NCBI GenBank assembly: GCA_037042915.1
Contig: CM073197.1
Span: 1,178,001-1,242,000 of the forward strand
DNA length: 64,000 nt
Direction of reading: 5' to 3'
DNA from: Auricularia sp. M13
Lineage: Eukaryota; Basidiomycota; Agaricomycetes; Auriculariales; Auriculariaceae
A program made the translations under genes and the position numbers. How positions within the stretch are numbered: position 1 is the stretch's first letter; every line of letters starts with the position of its first letter. The notes under the pieces were generated by a model, which did not search any database, was not told the origin of the DNA, and worked only from the letters and a program-made list of their open reading frames with translations. Shown piece by piece: positions 1 to 12,600 of the stretch.

Positions 1-281
1 ATTTCCATCGCCTTGCCTCCGTTATCACGCCCAACAGCATCTCCACCAGAGTTATAGCTCTTGTACCGATATCATAATGATCTTAATGCTGCCTATACAA
101 GTACACGTTCTCTCAACTCTAATCCTCATTCTATACTGGCTCTTGCTCAAGGACTGCAGGATTTCAGTGCCCAAAGCTTTCTCGTGGTCGGTGCAAGAGC
201 ATTCAATATGCGTCTCTGCAACAATCTACTTACTATCTATCTGATCTACAAGCCTGACAGTGGAAATTCCGTTGGAAATTT

Positions 282-2522
282 TCATACTTCCGACACTGAC
301 TTTTCCTTCGTGTCCGCCTTTTCCAGAGCAACCTCCTCTGCGCCGATAACCTCATTATCATCGCTCACATCATCTCGGTCACTGAAAATCGTCTTCTCGA
401 GCATAGTGTCGTGCGCCGGCCAGAGTGTGCTTGCCAACCAGTACACGCCAGCCGCAAGCGTAAACTGCGATATAACTCATCAACGGTGAGCCCGAGTGTA
501 AGGCAGTTGTGAACATACACCGAGTAGGTAAGCTATGTCGAACAGGTAGACGCCTCCGCCGACAGGGATCTTGGGATTAATGGCATTGATGAGGCCAGGA
601 AGATTCGGTGGGACTGCTACAAGGAGCGCAACACCTGCTCGCCAGTTCTACAACAGCCATTAGCGCGAGTGCACATGGATTTTCTAGGACGTACGATGCC
701 AGCAGTATACCGATAGCGGCCGTGCGGGCGATAGAGGGCAGGGACATCCAGTGCTCCACGATGAACAAAGTAGTACTATGAAATAGAGCTGAGCAACTTG
801 GCTGGGTGAGCGTGCAGTTAAGCTACACTCACATCGCTGATCATAATGCCAGCAATCGGTCCTAATTGTTCATGAGCGACTCTGCGTGGTGACCCGCTCC
901 TGGTGAGTTCCACGTACCGAGGAACACAGTGTACCCGGCCACTATGGGGATACAAGTACACAGGTCAGCTAGCGTTCGAGCACCATGAATGGCTCACTGA
1001 AGGTCAGGAATCCTATGGCGTTGGCAAGGATTTCCCAAGGGCATAATGCCCATCCTCCGACAATGGCACAAATGACCTGGCCTCTCCGGATATTGAGGTA
1101 CTGCAAGGCAGCTGGCGTCAGATGGAACTCCAGACGAATCATGATCATTACCAACCTTGGGCCATAGTGCAGCAAAATCATTACCCGCAGACAAACTATT
1201 CGCAGAGATGTTGGTCCCAAGAGTTGCCAGTGCAAATGCAAAAGACGCGAAGAACGCCGCAGCGCGGTTATCCCAGTGGTCGATGAGTCTGAGTGGGTCC
1301 CAGAGGACTTCACCATAGAGCACGGTACCGGCGCTCGTCACTGCAATGCCCATGAAGGCCGCGAGCGTGAAGGAAAACGGGATGATGGCGAGCTGGATGT
1401 ACTGGTCTTTAGGCGTTCGAGCATATCTGGTGAAGTCAGGGATATTGCACGCAAGCTGATACACATTGGCGTGAGCTCTACAATTGGAAGGGGTTATCTG
1501 CGTACCGTGGCAAAGTTGCCCAGAACGGAATTGAGGGCGGAGAGCCAGGCCCATGCGAGGGCGCTGCCATGGAGAGTGGTCGGCGCGGAGAAGATTGCGT
1601 CCTCTCCTGAACTGCGCGACGTCGTGACGAACGCCCAGATCATCATGGCTAGCCAGGCAATGGGAACTATAACGGACTTCGCAAGGAATAGCCATCGAAT
1701 TCGTTGCGGAGACACAAGCAGGAAGGGGAACTGGATGAACCAGTATATAAAGTAGCACAGCAGCCCTTAGTAGATCTATCAGTGGGTTGTTGACAGAAGT
1801 CATGCGGGGAATACAGGAGACGTACCGGCTGACGTGATCGGAGACGAGCTCGACAGGCGATTGGGAAAGCGTGCAAAAGAAGGCCATATAGCCTTGATCA
1901 TTTGGTAGACGCACTCACTCCTAGGATAATAATAAGTCACGATGAGCAGGGAGAGCATGAAAACGAACCCGGTAAAAGTCTGTACCGCAAACCAGAATAG
2001 AGCCAGGACGCAGCGTGATACAACGCTAAAGTACGAGAAGAAAAACCCGAAGGATGAACGATTGAGCACCGGGAACGGGATGTGCAGTCGTGCGCCAATG
2101 TAGCCATTGGCGGTTATCACGAAAGCAATAAGCAGGTTTCCGACTGCAATGGCAATCATGGCTTCCTTCCACGACAGACCCACTGCGAGCATAGAGCTTG
2201 CGAGCTCCCATGTACTACCAAATTCATTAGCGAAGCAAACAAGTAGGCCAATTGCACGTACGCGACGTTGAACGCATCCGAAATCCAGTAAGTGATATAA
2301 CTGAACGTTGTCCAGGTCCGCGCTCTCGGAGGACATGGATCCATGTCCTACATGGGCAGTCGATGCGTGAGACACGGCATTCAGCAGCAGGCAGGCTCCG
2401 TGACGCGCCTTGTTGCTCCATGTGTTGTCAGGCGCAAAGGTCGATGGTTCTGGTTCGAGCTCCCATGCCTTCAGACTCGTCCAGTTGGCCGCTCGGGAGC
2501 GCGAGCGCAGACGCAGGACCAT
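282..2522 (-). CDS. NCS1-family nucleobase/allantoin/uridine permease
   Basis: Plasma-membrane symporter of the NCS1 (cytosine-purine/uracil/allantoin) family, importing a nucleobase or related compound with protons. About ten exons can be joined in frame. The N-terminal part has WSNKDMDP followed by RTWTTFSYITYWISDAFN. Next come SMLAVGLSWKEA, then the GYIGARLHIPFPVLNRSSFG helix and VYQMIKAIWPSFARFPNRL. NFATLACNIPDFTRYAR, NISANSLSAGND and IRRGQVIC...GGWALCPWEIL follow, and the C-terminal part has GYTVFLGPIAGIMISDYY. These are the hallmark segments of the fungal Fur-type clade and imply the usual 12 membrane helices. The short cytosolic tail is acidic and ends in EKSVSEV. One intron (2348-2408) seems to use a GC donor. 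I start at the ATG at 2522, but an upstream exon is possible. The substrate cannot be read from the sequence. Confidence 0.88.
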
Positions 2523-2925
2523 GGGTGACCGTGTTCAAGGAAGCACGAACCCGGGATCCCGTGTATCGCGATAAGCCTGTGCTCGAAAAGATAAACGCTG
2601 TTCGAGAGCCTGTCCGCTCGGCCACGGCCTGGGCGTCAAATTAGCGCCGCCTAGTCCCCACCGATTTTACCCGACGCGATTGGGAGTCTGCAGGCAGGAT
2701 ACAGCGATGAAGGGACGGCGAACGCGATGAGATACATGGATGAAATTGCTGCCGAACCGTGTTAGCGGCGACTGAACTCGCGCCAGATCTTATCTTGCCG
2801 CTCAAACTTCGTTTCACTGTTCGCGTGCATTCCAGCAGCAAGCTGCCGCTGGGCGGTTAATATTTCCGTGTGTGCGCTTTTGTTCTACACCGGTCATCCT
2901 CCGGTCCATTACAGCGTTGTACAAT
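2523..2925. other. Intergenic: permease promoter side and ceramidase 3' end
   Basis: About 400 bp between two minus-strand genes. It should hold the promoter of the permease and the 3' end of the ceramidase gene. I see no convincing TATA box, repeat or RNA gene. Confidence 0.4.
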
Positions 2926-4278
2926 TTACAAGCGCATCTCCTGCGCCGAGGGAGTCAGAAAAAAAAATGGAAGGCCCACGTCCTGATTCGCATGCTTACA
3001 TTCCTTCTTAGAAATGCGTGCCACGTAGGGCAGACCAAAGGAAGTCTTGAGGCCGTAGTTCGCTGGCACATCTTTCACACAGACTGTCCTGCGGGCTTCA
3101 ATTAGCATAGAAGCGGCCCAGTCTGAGTATGTCCTACAAGTCTGCGCGCGAAATCAACAATATGCGAACGGTAAAGGATGGAATCGCTTACAGGTCGCTG
3201 TCACAAGCAGATAGTAGGTCCCCAGTCCAATGAAAACGTGCCACCATGAGTGGCTAGAAACGAAAATCAGTATCAAATCGGCATGGACTGGATACAATGC
3301 AGAAACGATGCGTACCCTTCAAGAAGAAATGCCGCTGGGTAGCCAATGATGGGCTTGTACCGATCGAAAACTTCGCACCAAATGTTGTCGACATTCCTGC
3401 ACGACCCGCACAGTGAGATTATTGGGAGCATGTAAAATACATCACTCACCAGATTGCGAAACCAGTTAGATACAAGATGGTTCCTGAGAAAAATGTGGAA
3501 ATGATGTCCTGCTTTTGCTTCTCGCTCATGCCAGACGAATGCGCCGGCGAGTTCAAGAGGAAAAACACCCTCGTGGGTGTAGCGAGCATGACGATGGCAA
3601 AGACGAATTGGTGGTAAAGAGGGTGTCGCCAAATGGTTGCGCTGCAGAGTAAGGTTAGGCCCAGTGCTCACTCAGGTCCTCGGGATGCTTAGACGTACTA
3701 TGTGAGCGCGAAGGCCACGTTGGCAGCCATGATACCGGCCATTAACGACTTCGAGTACTTGTGGAACCCCTTGGACGTATCAAGGAGCGCGTAGACGTTG
3801 ACCGATGCGCTGAGGATCATGGGCAGTTCGTCGGCGAGCTGCATCTCGTACAGCAGCGTGCCATGGAACGCAAAACTTCCCACGGCGACCAGGCTGAACG
3901 CCTATAGTATTAGAAGACAAGCGCATGAGTGATTAATGAAACTGCGAAAGTGACCACGAACCAGGTAGGCGACAAGGTAGCGCGTCGGCAACGACTCTCG
4001 GCGGACAAAGTACACGCCGCACAGCGCGAAGGCTAGCATAATCAGGTTGCTGAACGTGTTGGCCATCTCGGCGACGTAGGGCGAGTGTAAGTAGTTTGGC
4101 TATGCATTATTGAGCACGCTGGACTGGCAAGCATGCCGCGTCGCGAACCTCACACCAGTCCAGCGTCGCCGTCCTTGGGCCCCAGTAGCCTGTCCACTGT
4201 ATGAGCGCGCAAGGTACAACGCTTCGTAGCCACCTTACCACCAGGGTATGTACGACCACGAAAATGGATGTTCACCAT
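2926..4278 (-). CDS. Alkaline ceramidase (YPC1/YDC1-type)
   Basis: Integral ER/Golgi membrane hydrolase that cleaves (phyto)ceramide to a sphingoid base and fatty acid. Joined exons give GYWGPRTATLDWCE, then NYLHSPYVAEMANTFSNL, then the signature GSFAFHGTLLYEMQLADELPM. VNVYALLDTSKGF and a run of hydrophobic segments follow, then the late segment HSWWHVFIGLGTYY, and finally VKDVPANYGLKTSFGLPYVARI near the C-terminus. In this family the Asp/Glu of the first block, the Ser-His of the second and the late His residues form the zinc site; all are present. About eight short introns are needed. Two points are uncertain: the first exon (ATG at 4278) and the last one, where the frame stays open to 2926 but a terminal splice would place the stop slightly earlier. 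Confidence 0.85.
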
Positions 4279-4498
4279 CGTGTGGTTGGGCAAGAGAGAA
4301 CTGACTGCGGCTCTAACTGAATAGCATGCTTGACCAAGCCACCAGTCCAACTTGGGCCGTGATAAATTCCCGAAGACCGGCACCCTGAGCACACCAGGAG
4401 CACATACATCATCACGCATGCAATCATTGTGAGGTCCATTATATCGTCTATTACGGTACAGCTGGTCGACGTTTCCATTCGGCGAACCGCTCTCAAAT

Positions 4499-6817
4499 TT
4501 AACCAAGGGGCAGCCCGCAGACCTCGCAGTCCGACCCGCCATGCGTGTTCTCGAATGTGCAGTGCGGGCACGTCCGGACCCCGCTGCCCGACGCGCCGCC
4601 GCCGCCTTCATTGGCGATGGCGTTCAGCACGTCCGCAGGTATGTCGTCGTCGAATCCACCAGTTGCGGCTGTTTGGGCGCGCGGAGCCGCTGTGTCACAC
4701 GACAGCAAGTCAGTCACGGTACCATTGAGAGATAGCAGACGCACGAGTGCTCTCGGCTATTATAGCCATGAGGTTCCTCCATCCGTCCGTCGATATAGCA
4801 GCGTCCAACAAGGTCGGCTCCTCCAGGTTTGCTGCCGTCGCTGCGCGAATAACCGGCTTCATGTCGTCCTGCAAGCAGCTCAGTCTGTCTGTCTACGCGA
4901 AAATGCAGTTAGACAACTGACGCCCATAATGCCCATGCTATCCATGAACGACAGCAAGTGCCAATCGCTCAGCAGATTCGCCAGTGTAGTCCGCTTGCGT
5001 TGGTGATCGCCGCCAGGTCCTTGTCGGCTGTCCACCACATCGAGCGCATTCGCTTGACGCAGCGAACTGAACAACAGTTCAGGGGTCTGCATCTGCAGCG
5101 ACACCCGGTTCTCGATCGGGAAGGTCAACGAACGGAACATGGGCGAAGGGACCTTGGGGAAGCCATGCGTGAGCTGTGAACGCAAATGCGTCAGACTAAG
5201 CCGAGCATGAATGCCTGAATGAAGAGCAACTGACGTTGACGAGAAGATACTCTACGGGGAACGCAGGCTTTGCCGAACTCTGCACATCGATGTTGTACTG
5301 GTTCTTGTAGCGGTAGAACACGTCGGGCACGTATCGCGCGGCAGCTTGGTCCTCCTCCTTGACTCTCACAATCGATGGTTCTACGCTGGCTTCGATCATA
5401 TCAGCAGCGACCATTGCACAGGCCTGCTCCGACGCCTGATATGCCATGATGTCGACATCCTGCGCCTCGTTACCGCTCAGAACGACAGTCACAAAGCGAG
5501 AGCCAAATTGGCCTGTCGTGGAGGAGCGTGACGGCGTCGGATATTGCAGTTGTAGGGCAGCGGCAAAGATGGTCTCGAGGCCGGACAGATAGAATGATTG
5601 TGGGTGACGCTTGTAGAGCGAGCGCGACTTGTCTGCGGGGTCCGGCGTCAGGTCGGTGAATATTTGACCCACGATGGTCAGTGGCGTCGACGCGCTTCCC
5701 GCAAGTTTACGGACACGGGGCTCGTCCTCCCAAGGCAGGTGTAGCGATAACCCGTCGAGCTCGTCCTCCTGCGGAGGTTCGTGAATAGCCTCCACGACGG
5801 CTTTAATACCCATTGGAACTTCCTCGTAAGGTTCATAATGACCAATGAGCCACCCGAATCGCTGAGCGCCAGAGCTACGCCAAGCCTGCAGGAATTGATC
5901 GATGATACCATGGTCCGCAAACTCGACATGGTCGACCATTCGGAACGGCTGCGGCTGCAGAGTGATAGCAGATGGCTGGCATGCCGTGCAGATGCCGGCG
6001 GGCCACGGTGCATGGTTTCCGCTGGGACACGGGGTCTTGACCTTGTACGACAACGGCGTGAGAGGCGGCAGGATGGACGAGGCCGAGCCGGGCGGCGCGG
6101 TCCCTGCCTGAGGGTTCAGTTTGCGGATCCAGGCGTGGTAGGATATGTGCTTGATGCTGTGTGAGGCATGGTACGCCTGGTCGTACGGCTCGAGCGGCAT
6201 GCAGTAATCGCACATGCCGTTCGCACTGTGCTTGCAGAATCGCGCATCGCGTCCCCGCGCGATCTTGCCGTCGCGCGCGCGCCAGTACTCGTCCACGGCG
6301 TCTTCCTTGACGAGATCCCAGGGTCGCGCTGGGGCTGCTGCTGGAGCCGTGGCGGAAGCAGATGCTGAGGTCTGCACTTGCGATGGTGGCGGAAATGGTT
6401 CGCTTCCACCAGTGTCAGGCGTTCTGGACTTGTAGGTAACGAAGATAAGGTCTCCATGCCTGTAACGACAATGAGGAATGAAGATTATTGGGGCGGGGCA
6501 CGGACTTCAGACCAAGGGTCTTCAGGTTGCGGCCTTTCAGCGTGTGCAGGTACGTCTCCCCGCCGCGCGGCTGACTGGACACCTGTATGCTCTTGGGATC
6601 GGCATCTACAGTCGTCTCCAGTATCTGAAATAATGAGTAAGAACGAGCAACAGGCTCCGCGCATGCCTCTGCTGACCTTGGTGGCGAGCACTGACGCGTC
6701 ATCTGTCGGCTGCAACTCGAACCTGAAGTTCCCGTCCTTGGATCGCACTCGGACTAGCTGCAGCAGCTATTAGGACGCGCTGAACACGTCGCAGAGCTCA
6801 CGCCTTCTACGCACCAT
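4499..6817 (-). CDS. NPL4: NPL4, ubiquitin-binding cofactor of CDC48/p97
   Basis: Adaptor that, with UFD1, brings ubiquitylated substrates to the CDC48/p97 ATPase in ER-associated and nuclear protein degradation. Order of parts: an N-terminal UBX-like ubiquitin fold (VRVRSKDGNFRFELQPTDD ... LKTLGLKHGDLIFVTYK), a Ser/Ala/Pro linker, and the zf-NPL4 block with its Cys/His pattern (FCKHSANGMCDYCMPLEPYD). The MPN-like NPL4 domain follows (FGWLIGHYEPYEEVPMGIKAVVEAI; RYKNQYNIDVQ; LTHGFP...PIENR). A RanBP2/NZF zinc finger (CPHCTFENTHGGSDCEVC) closes the protein. The start codon at 6815-6817 is followed at once by an intron (6758-6814), so exon 1 codes only for Met. The C-terminal exon joins around 4900-5000 are less certain. 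Confidence 0.93.
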
Positions 6818-7419
6818 GATAGTTCTTGGAGAGGACACGCGTGCAAGGCCCGGTCCTTGCCGCGGCAAATCCTTACGCTTCGACGCGTCATCCATTTGTG
6901 GTCGAGTTGTTCCTAACATACATCCCGGTCCCCATGAACAAGGACGCAACGTCGCAGGAGTATCTCACGACACCTTGGATATCCCGAAAATAGCATGGTG
7001 TTCGTGTACCACAACCCGGGCTGTATCTGGCTGTTTGCGCAGCGCTAAGAAAGTTTGGATGTCCATCTCCGTCTCCCGTCGATCTTTATTTCAAGTCAAC
7101 GTTCAGCTGGGGCTACCTTGCCCATAAGTACTAATACGTATAGTAAAGTTGACTATAAGCCTGCTGATATTGAGATCGTGCAAGCATGGCAACTGCTGGC
7201 TTGCCGGTCTCAAGATGAAACGATGCGCGGAAATGTACATTACTTATTAGGGTTCTAGTCGATATTATAAGATGATAAAATAGGACAATCACACGTTTCC
7301 TACTGCGAAGAATGAGCAGGAGCCTGTGGCAAGTCATCGTCAGCAGGTGGCGGAACGCGGTATTGGCTCAGTGTTCGTTCGAGCATCTGGCGGGCATTGG
7401 TGGACTAAAAAAAACCGCT
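6818..7419. other. Intergenic: NPL4 upstream region and 3' end of next gene
   Basis: About 600 bp. It should carry the NPL4 promoter and the 3' UTR of the membrane protein that follows. Short open frames here have no family resemblance. Nothing else seen. Confidence 0.4.
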
Positions 7420-7950
7420 TCAATAAGCGTAGAGTTCACTAAATGGTGAAGCGCCCACCCTTGGGATATATCGCCTGGACGGCGACGGCGTCGGCGGAAG
7501 AGGACGAGGACCATACAATCCTCTCGTGCTGCGAGCCGGAGAACTCTGCGGACTTTCCATGCGGAAGCCCATCTCCTGCACCTTGAGACTTTGTTGGCTT
7601 CGCTGATGGCGCAGTGGCACGCCAACTTCGTCTATTGGCAGGACTCCTTTCCATCCATGCTCCGGGTGCGCGCAGTTGGGCGAGAGACAAAGCATGGGGA
7701 CTGGTAGCTGTTGTTGACCTGTCTCTGTCTGTTCTTGAGTCTGCCGCTGCTTGAGATGGCGCCGCAGGATGAAGAAACGCGCGAGCAACACGCCGACGAT
7801 GACGACGACAACCGAAGCAATAGGGCCGACGACGACAGCTATGAGCCTTCCGTCGCGTATGCTGCTGGGTCCCGGGTAAGACGCAGTTGAGTTGGACATT
7901 GTGAACGGGACTTGAGAGGGCGGGGCAGCAGCAGTGGCCGGCACGGACAT
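7420..7950 (-). CDS. Single-pass membrane protein of unknown function
   Basis: Single-exon frame of 176 residues from an ATG at 7948-7950. The N-terminal 35 residues are small and Ser/Pro-rich with a possible N-glycosylation site (NSTAS). One strongly hydrophobic helix follows (about residues 38-60, AVVVGPIASVVVVIVGVLL), ended by a basic stop-transfer stretch (RFFILRRHLKQR). This gives a short outside part and a cytosolic tail of about 110 residues. The tail contains Pro-rich PxxP-type stretches (RPLPPTPSPSRRY) that could bind SH3 domains. Fungal membrane sensors such as the Wsc/Mid2 group share this plan, but no cysteine-rich domain is present, so I assign no function. The gene is divergent from RRP42, with 212 bp between the start codons. 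Confidence 0.6.
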   Translation of the reverse strand: MSVPATAAAPPSQVPFTMSNSTASYPGPSSIRDGRLIAVVVGPIASVVVVIVGVLLARFFILRRHLKQRQTQEQTETGQQQLPVPMLCLSPNCAHPEHGWKGVLPIDEVGVPLRHQRSQQSLKVQEMGFRMESPQSSPARSTRGLYGPRPLPPTPSPSRRYIPRVGASPFSELYAY

Positions 7951-8162
7951 TTTCAGGAGCGCGATTAGGGGGCTTGGCCAGCTGCCGGGTCCGTATACTT
8001 TAGTCTACTGGCCCCTTTAATGGGTTCGAGGTAACATCTCGATGCGATAAAATTTTCGCATGGAATCGTTTTGCAACGAAAATGGTGACCAACGTCGGGA
8101 AGAGAGTGAGAGCCACGCACTCCGGCTACCTGCGGAGCGCGTTTTTGCCTTGCCTGTCAACC

Positions 8163-9232
8163 ATGTCGAAGGCAGAATGCTCGTACGTACGCCAGTCGCT
8201 GAGCTCAACGCCGTCTGTGCGTTCAGACGGCCGCGGACTGCTTGATTACCGCACCGTGTCCATCGTGCGCGGCACGATCCCACTCGCGAACGGCAGCGCG
8301 CGCGTGAGCATCGGCGGTACGGAGGTCCTCGCATCTTCCAAACTCGAGGTTACGGACGCAGAACGCGGCAGCATCGTGTGCAATGTCATTTGGTATGTGA
8401 TGTCTCGCGAATATCGTCTGTATTGACGCGTCGACAGCCCAGCATCGGCGTATCCTGCGCTCGCGCCTGGCCCGCTGGACGACCTCGCGGCAGACTACAC
8501 TCAAGTTCTGCACAGCATACTGGCCGACGCGTCGCTCGTTCCGGACATGCTGACAATCATCCCCAAGAAGAAAAGCTGGCTGCTCGCCCTGGATCTCCTC
8601 GTCATGTCCGACGCTGGCAACATCTACGACGCGCTCTTCCTCGCCGCGCGCATAGCGTTGATCGATACACACGTTCCACGGACTTCGCCCATAGAATACA
8701 AGGCTCCGAAACGCGCTGCTCCCGGCGAGGAAGGCATGGGGATGGGCTTCAGCTTCAAGCGCGAGCAAGCTGCTGTTGATTTCGAAGTCAAAGATTACTG
8801 GGACGAGGGTGCGCCGCTCCAGGGTGCAGACACATGGCCGATATGTGTGACATTGAACCTGGTGAGCCATAGGCCTTTCTGAATCATCTCCCTACTAACG
8901 TCCGGTGTCAGTGCCCACCAGTCGACTTCCTGGACGCAACATTATTGGAAGAAATAGCAGTGCCGCATCGGATATTGCTCATGTTTTCCTTTCCTGAGAA
9001 CGCTGCGACCCGGCTGCAAGGGATGCGTCTGATGGGGGCGGGGGAAGTGACAACTTCGCAATTGCAGACGCTTATAGCCGTGAGTTTCTTCCAAATATAA
9101 AATACAAGTGTGAACACCAAGCAGGATGGCGAGAAGTACGCGCGTAAACTGACGCAATCTGTGGACGCGCAGTTGAAGCTGCAAGAACTGAGCTTAGACA
9201 GCAATCGCTTGCCAATATATACTCTTCGATGA
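8163..9232 (+). CDS. RRP42: Exosome complex subunit RRP42 (RNase PH-fold)
   Basis: Structural subunit of the six-member RNase PH ring of the nuclear and cytoplasmic RNA exosome. It starts MSKAECSYVRQSL and continues with the family block RSDGRGLLDYRTVSI and VSIGGTEVLASSKLEV. The second half includes the conserved CPPVDFLDATLLEE, where the first exosomal domain gives way to the RNase PH C-terminal domain, and ends LQELSLDSNRLPIYTLR. Three clean introns join in frame: after codon fragments at about 8393 and 8860, and near 9080. Eukaryotic RRP42 lacks the phosphorolytic residues, so the protein is expected to be non-catalytic. RRP42 was preferred over RRP45/RRP43 because of the N-terminal motif and the length of about 300 residues. 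Confidence 0.88.
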
Positions 9233-9607
9233 GTGCCTTCGAGCGTCACACTTGCTGTCGTTTTGTCGAATCACCAGCATACAGTATCTGTCTTTCGAAG
9301 GATTCGCGAGAACGGAGGTCGAGGTTAAACGCATTCAATCATAGGACTGTACGTGTACAATAGGCATAACATAGTCGCGGCAGGCAAACAAAACCATCGA
9401 AATCAAGCATATAAGCACAACCACAAGAGACGCAAAAACATATACAAATCAAACCAGATATCCAAGTGGGTCCTAGTCATAGCGTGCAACAGCCTCGAGG
9501 CATGATTCTAGGAGGTGGCCAGGGTGATCAGTGACCTGGGATTGCACGAGGCGGTCTCGGACGGCCATCTGTACATCGTCTTGTCTGCGATGAACGTCAA
9601 TGCGCAG
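9233..9607. other. Convergent 3' ends of RRP42 and SPC7
   Basis: About 375 bp of AT-rich sequence between two convergent genes, rich in AATATAT/CATATA-like stretches expected of 3' UTRs. No other feature seen. Confidence 0.4.
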
Positions 9608-12600
9608 CTACGCGGCAACAAACGATGACACGCACTGGATATCGCCATAATCAACCAATACTTCGACGCCGACCTTGGCAACCGACATGGGCCAGCGCAT
9701 AAGCGCGTCGTCGTCAAAGATGAACGAGACGAGCGCCTTGGATTCCATCTTATCGACCAAGACGCTCGTTGTGACCCGCATGCCACGCCCGTTCTCAAGC
9801 GCGACGGCTTGAGTGGGAAAGTGCACGACGAGCAAGTCCAGTTCGCGCCTTACGCAGGCGAATGCGTGGAGCATGCTGTCAACGTATCGCACGACCTGCG
9901 GCGACGGTTGAGTCAAAGTTCCCAGCGGCGAAGAAAGAGGACGAACCTGGACATAGGAGTATCGTCTATGCATATTGACGCGCTGAATTGCTGCTCGCTG
10001 AGCGACATCGAGCATGACCGCGGTCGCCATCGCAAAGCGATCTTTCCTCGGCGGCATACCACAGGTCTTCCTCAGACTGAGAGCCGTAGTTTTCCCGCTG
10101 CCTTTCTGAAGCAGCTCGACGACCAAACCATCGGGCAGAGCATCCCAGTCGCGGCACGGAATGCGCAGCACGAACCGCTCCGAAAACACCAACTCCACGA
10201 GTGCGGGGGATAGTCGCAAGACGCGCCAACCATGCATGCTCTGGAGCGCCTCGAGCTCCTCGAGCTGCGCTTGCACGCCCTCGCGTGTACATCCGCGATG
10301 GTGCTCGCTTTGCCGGGCGGCGCCCTCGATGGCGGTCAGGATCTCCTTGCGCTCGCGTTCCTGCTCTGCCAGCTCTCCATCATCTCGCTCACAGTTGCCT
10401 CCTGGTCTGCGAGCTCGTTCTTCTGTCGGTCGATCTCGGCACTGCGTAAAAGAACGCGTTAATGAACAAGAACACCGTACTAGACGGTTGCGTACTTCTG
10501 CTCGTCGATTTCAGCCTTGAGCTCGGCGAGGTAGTCCTGGTCGCATGTCTCTATCTCAGCGACGGTCGCCCGTTCCTGTGCGAGCTCCTGCATGATCTTG
10601 TCGCGCGCGTCCAGGAGGTTCTGTAGACCATTCTCGATCTTCTGCGAGCAGTCTTGTAACGTGCGTTCATCCTGCATAATGTCAGCACCCATCCAGCCTT
10701 GGCTTACCAGGAAGGCTCGGAGCGCACCTCGTCCAGGTCCAAGAGGAATTGTTCCGTCTTACTGTGCATATCGTCCACCCATTCCGTCTTCCACGCATAC
10801 CACTCCGCCTTAGCCCGCGCGAGCGCATGGGTCTTCAACAGCTTGAGCTGGCGCTGAATGTCCACATGCCATTAGTATCTTATCGCACCCTTTGAGTGCG
10901 ATGTGCATACGAGAATCGTGGCCTGCTGATCCTCGTCAGCCATGGCGACATCGTAGAACAGTTGAGGCGGGCTTTGGATGACGGCCTCCTCAACGCTCTT
11001 GAAGTTCTCTTTCGAGCTTGCAATCCATTGCTCGAGATAAGTAGTGGCCTGTCATTGTAGAAAGTAAGCACTGCATCCCCAAGACGTGTATAGACGAACC
11101 CATTGATAAGTCTTGAGTTGGACGACGTCCACAGCCAGCGCTTTGAAGTACTGCTGCAGCGAGAACTCCTGCTCCTCTACAACACCGCGTCAGCGTCAGA
11201 ATGCTCCACAATCTGGTTGAGGATGGCGCATACCATTTTCCGCAGGCATGCCCGTCCGCCCAGGCGCGGTCGAGTATCGCGGGCAGATGAGTTCCTCCAT
11301 GAACCGTACTCCAGTCGCCTCGAAGAAATCCTCCATGGTCATCGGCTCGTCCTGTTCCAGATCCACCCCTGGCTCCTGCTGCAGACCCTTCGCCCACTCC
11401 TGCGCATGCTGCACAGGGTCGACGTCGACAGCCGCGCCAGCTTGTCCGCGAGCCCGGGCAGCGGCGAGCCGCGCGAAGGCGTGGGCGAGGCCATGCTCTG
11501 CCGGCGGGCCTCACGTGCGCAGCCGACAACGGGCGACGAGGGCGCGCCGTGGTCCCGATCCAGCGCGGGGTACATCCGCGTCGTCGACACGGTCGCGGTG
11601 GGCGTCGGCATTTCCTGGATCGTGCTCAGCGCACGCGGCCGGAACTCGTCCATGGCGAGGTTGGGATACAGAGGGCGATATGGGCGAGGAGGACGCTTCA
11701 TACGTGTGCGGTGTCGGGGCGGGCACAGGGGAGGAGCTAGGCTGCTGCTGCAACGCGACGCGGGAGGGCGCGGGCCCGTGATGGTCGGGGGCTGGCTCGG
11801 CGTCTCAAGTGGCGTTGTCGATTGTGCTTGGGTAGGCGGAGGAGCGAGCGGTGTTGTCGATTGCCTGTTACTGGCAGGAGGTGCGAGCGGCGTTGTCGAC
11901 TGTGGAGGCGGGATGTTTTCCCTAGCATTGGCAGTCGGACGCGGCGTGAAGATGCCGGAGACGGACGTGTCTTTCGCGGTGGGCGGAACGTTCTCGCTTT
12001 CGCTGCCGGTAGCCGTCGAGCTTTTATAAAAGCTACTCGTCCGGCGCACAGGAGCCTTCTTGTTCTTACTGGGACTGCTAGAGGGTGGCGCACTCACCCC
12101 TCTCGCGGGAGTCGGTGCAGGCGCAGGAGACGGCGCGGCCTCTCCGACGGCGAGTCGTTTCGCTGGACTGCCAAAATCAGAAGCAGATACGGATGCCGCA
12201 CGCTTTCGGGTTGCCGGGGATGGCGCGGAAGAAGTAGAGGCTGAGGGTGCATATCGTGGTGCAAATGCTGCTGTGAATTTCGGTTTCGCTGGCACTGGTA
12301 TTTTAGTCGGGGATGCCGAACGACGTGAAGTAGCGGGAGAGACGGGCTGCAGGATGCTGGTGCTTTTGGCCGGCGACTTGACTGGCGGAGATGCTGCTGC
12401 TGCCGGCGGATGAGGTCGCTCAGGCGTCGATGCCACTATCCCAGCATCAGGAGCAACGCTGTCCAGCGACATTGCGCTGCCTGTAGATGCGCGAACACTG
12501 GACCGGCGTCCGGTGGAGCCATTAAGCACAGCAGTCAGATTGAGGGTCTTGTTGTCGTCACCTTCCATGTCGATGCTGTTTTCCTCAGTGCTGGAGAAGC

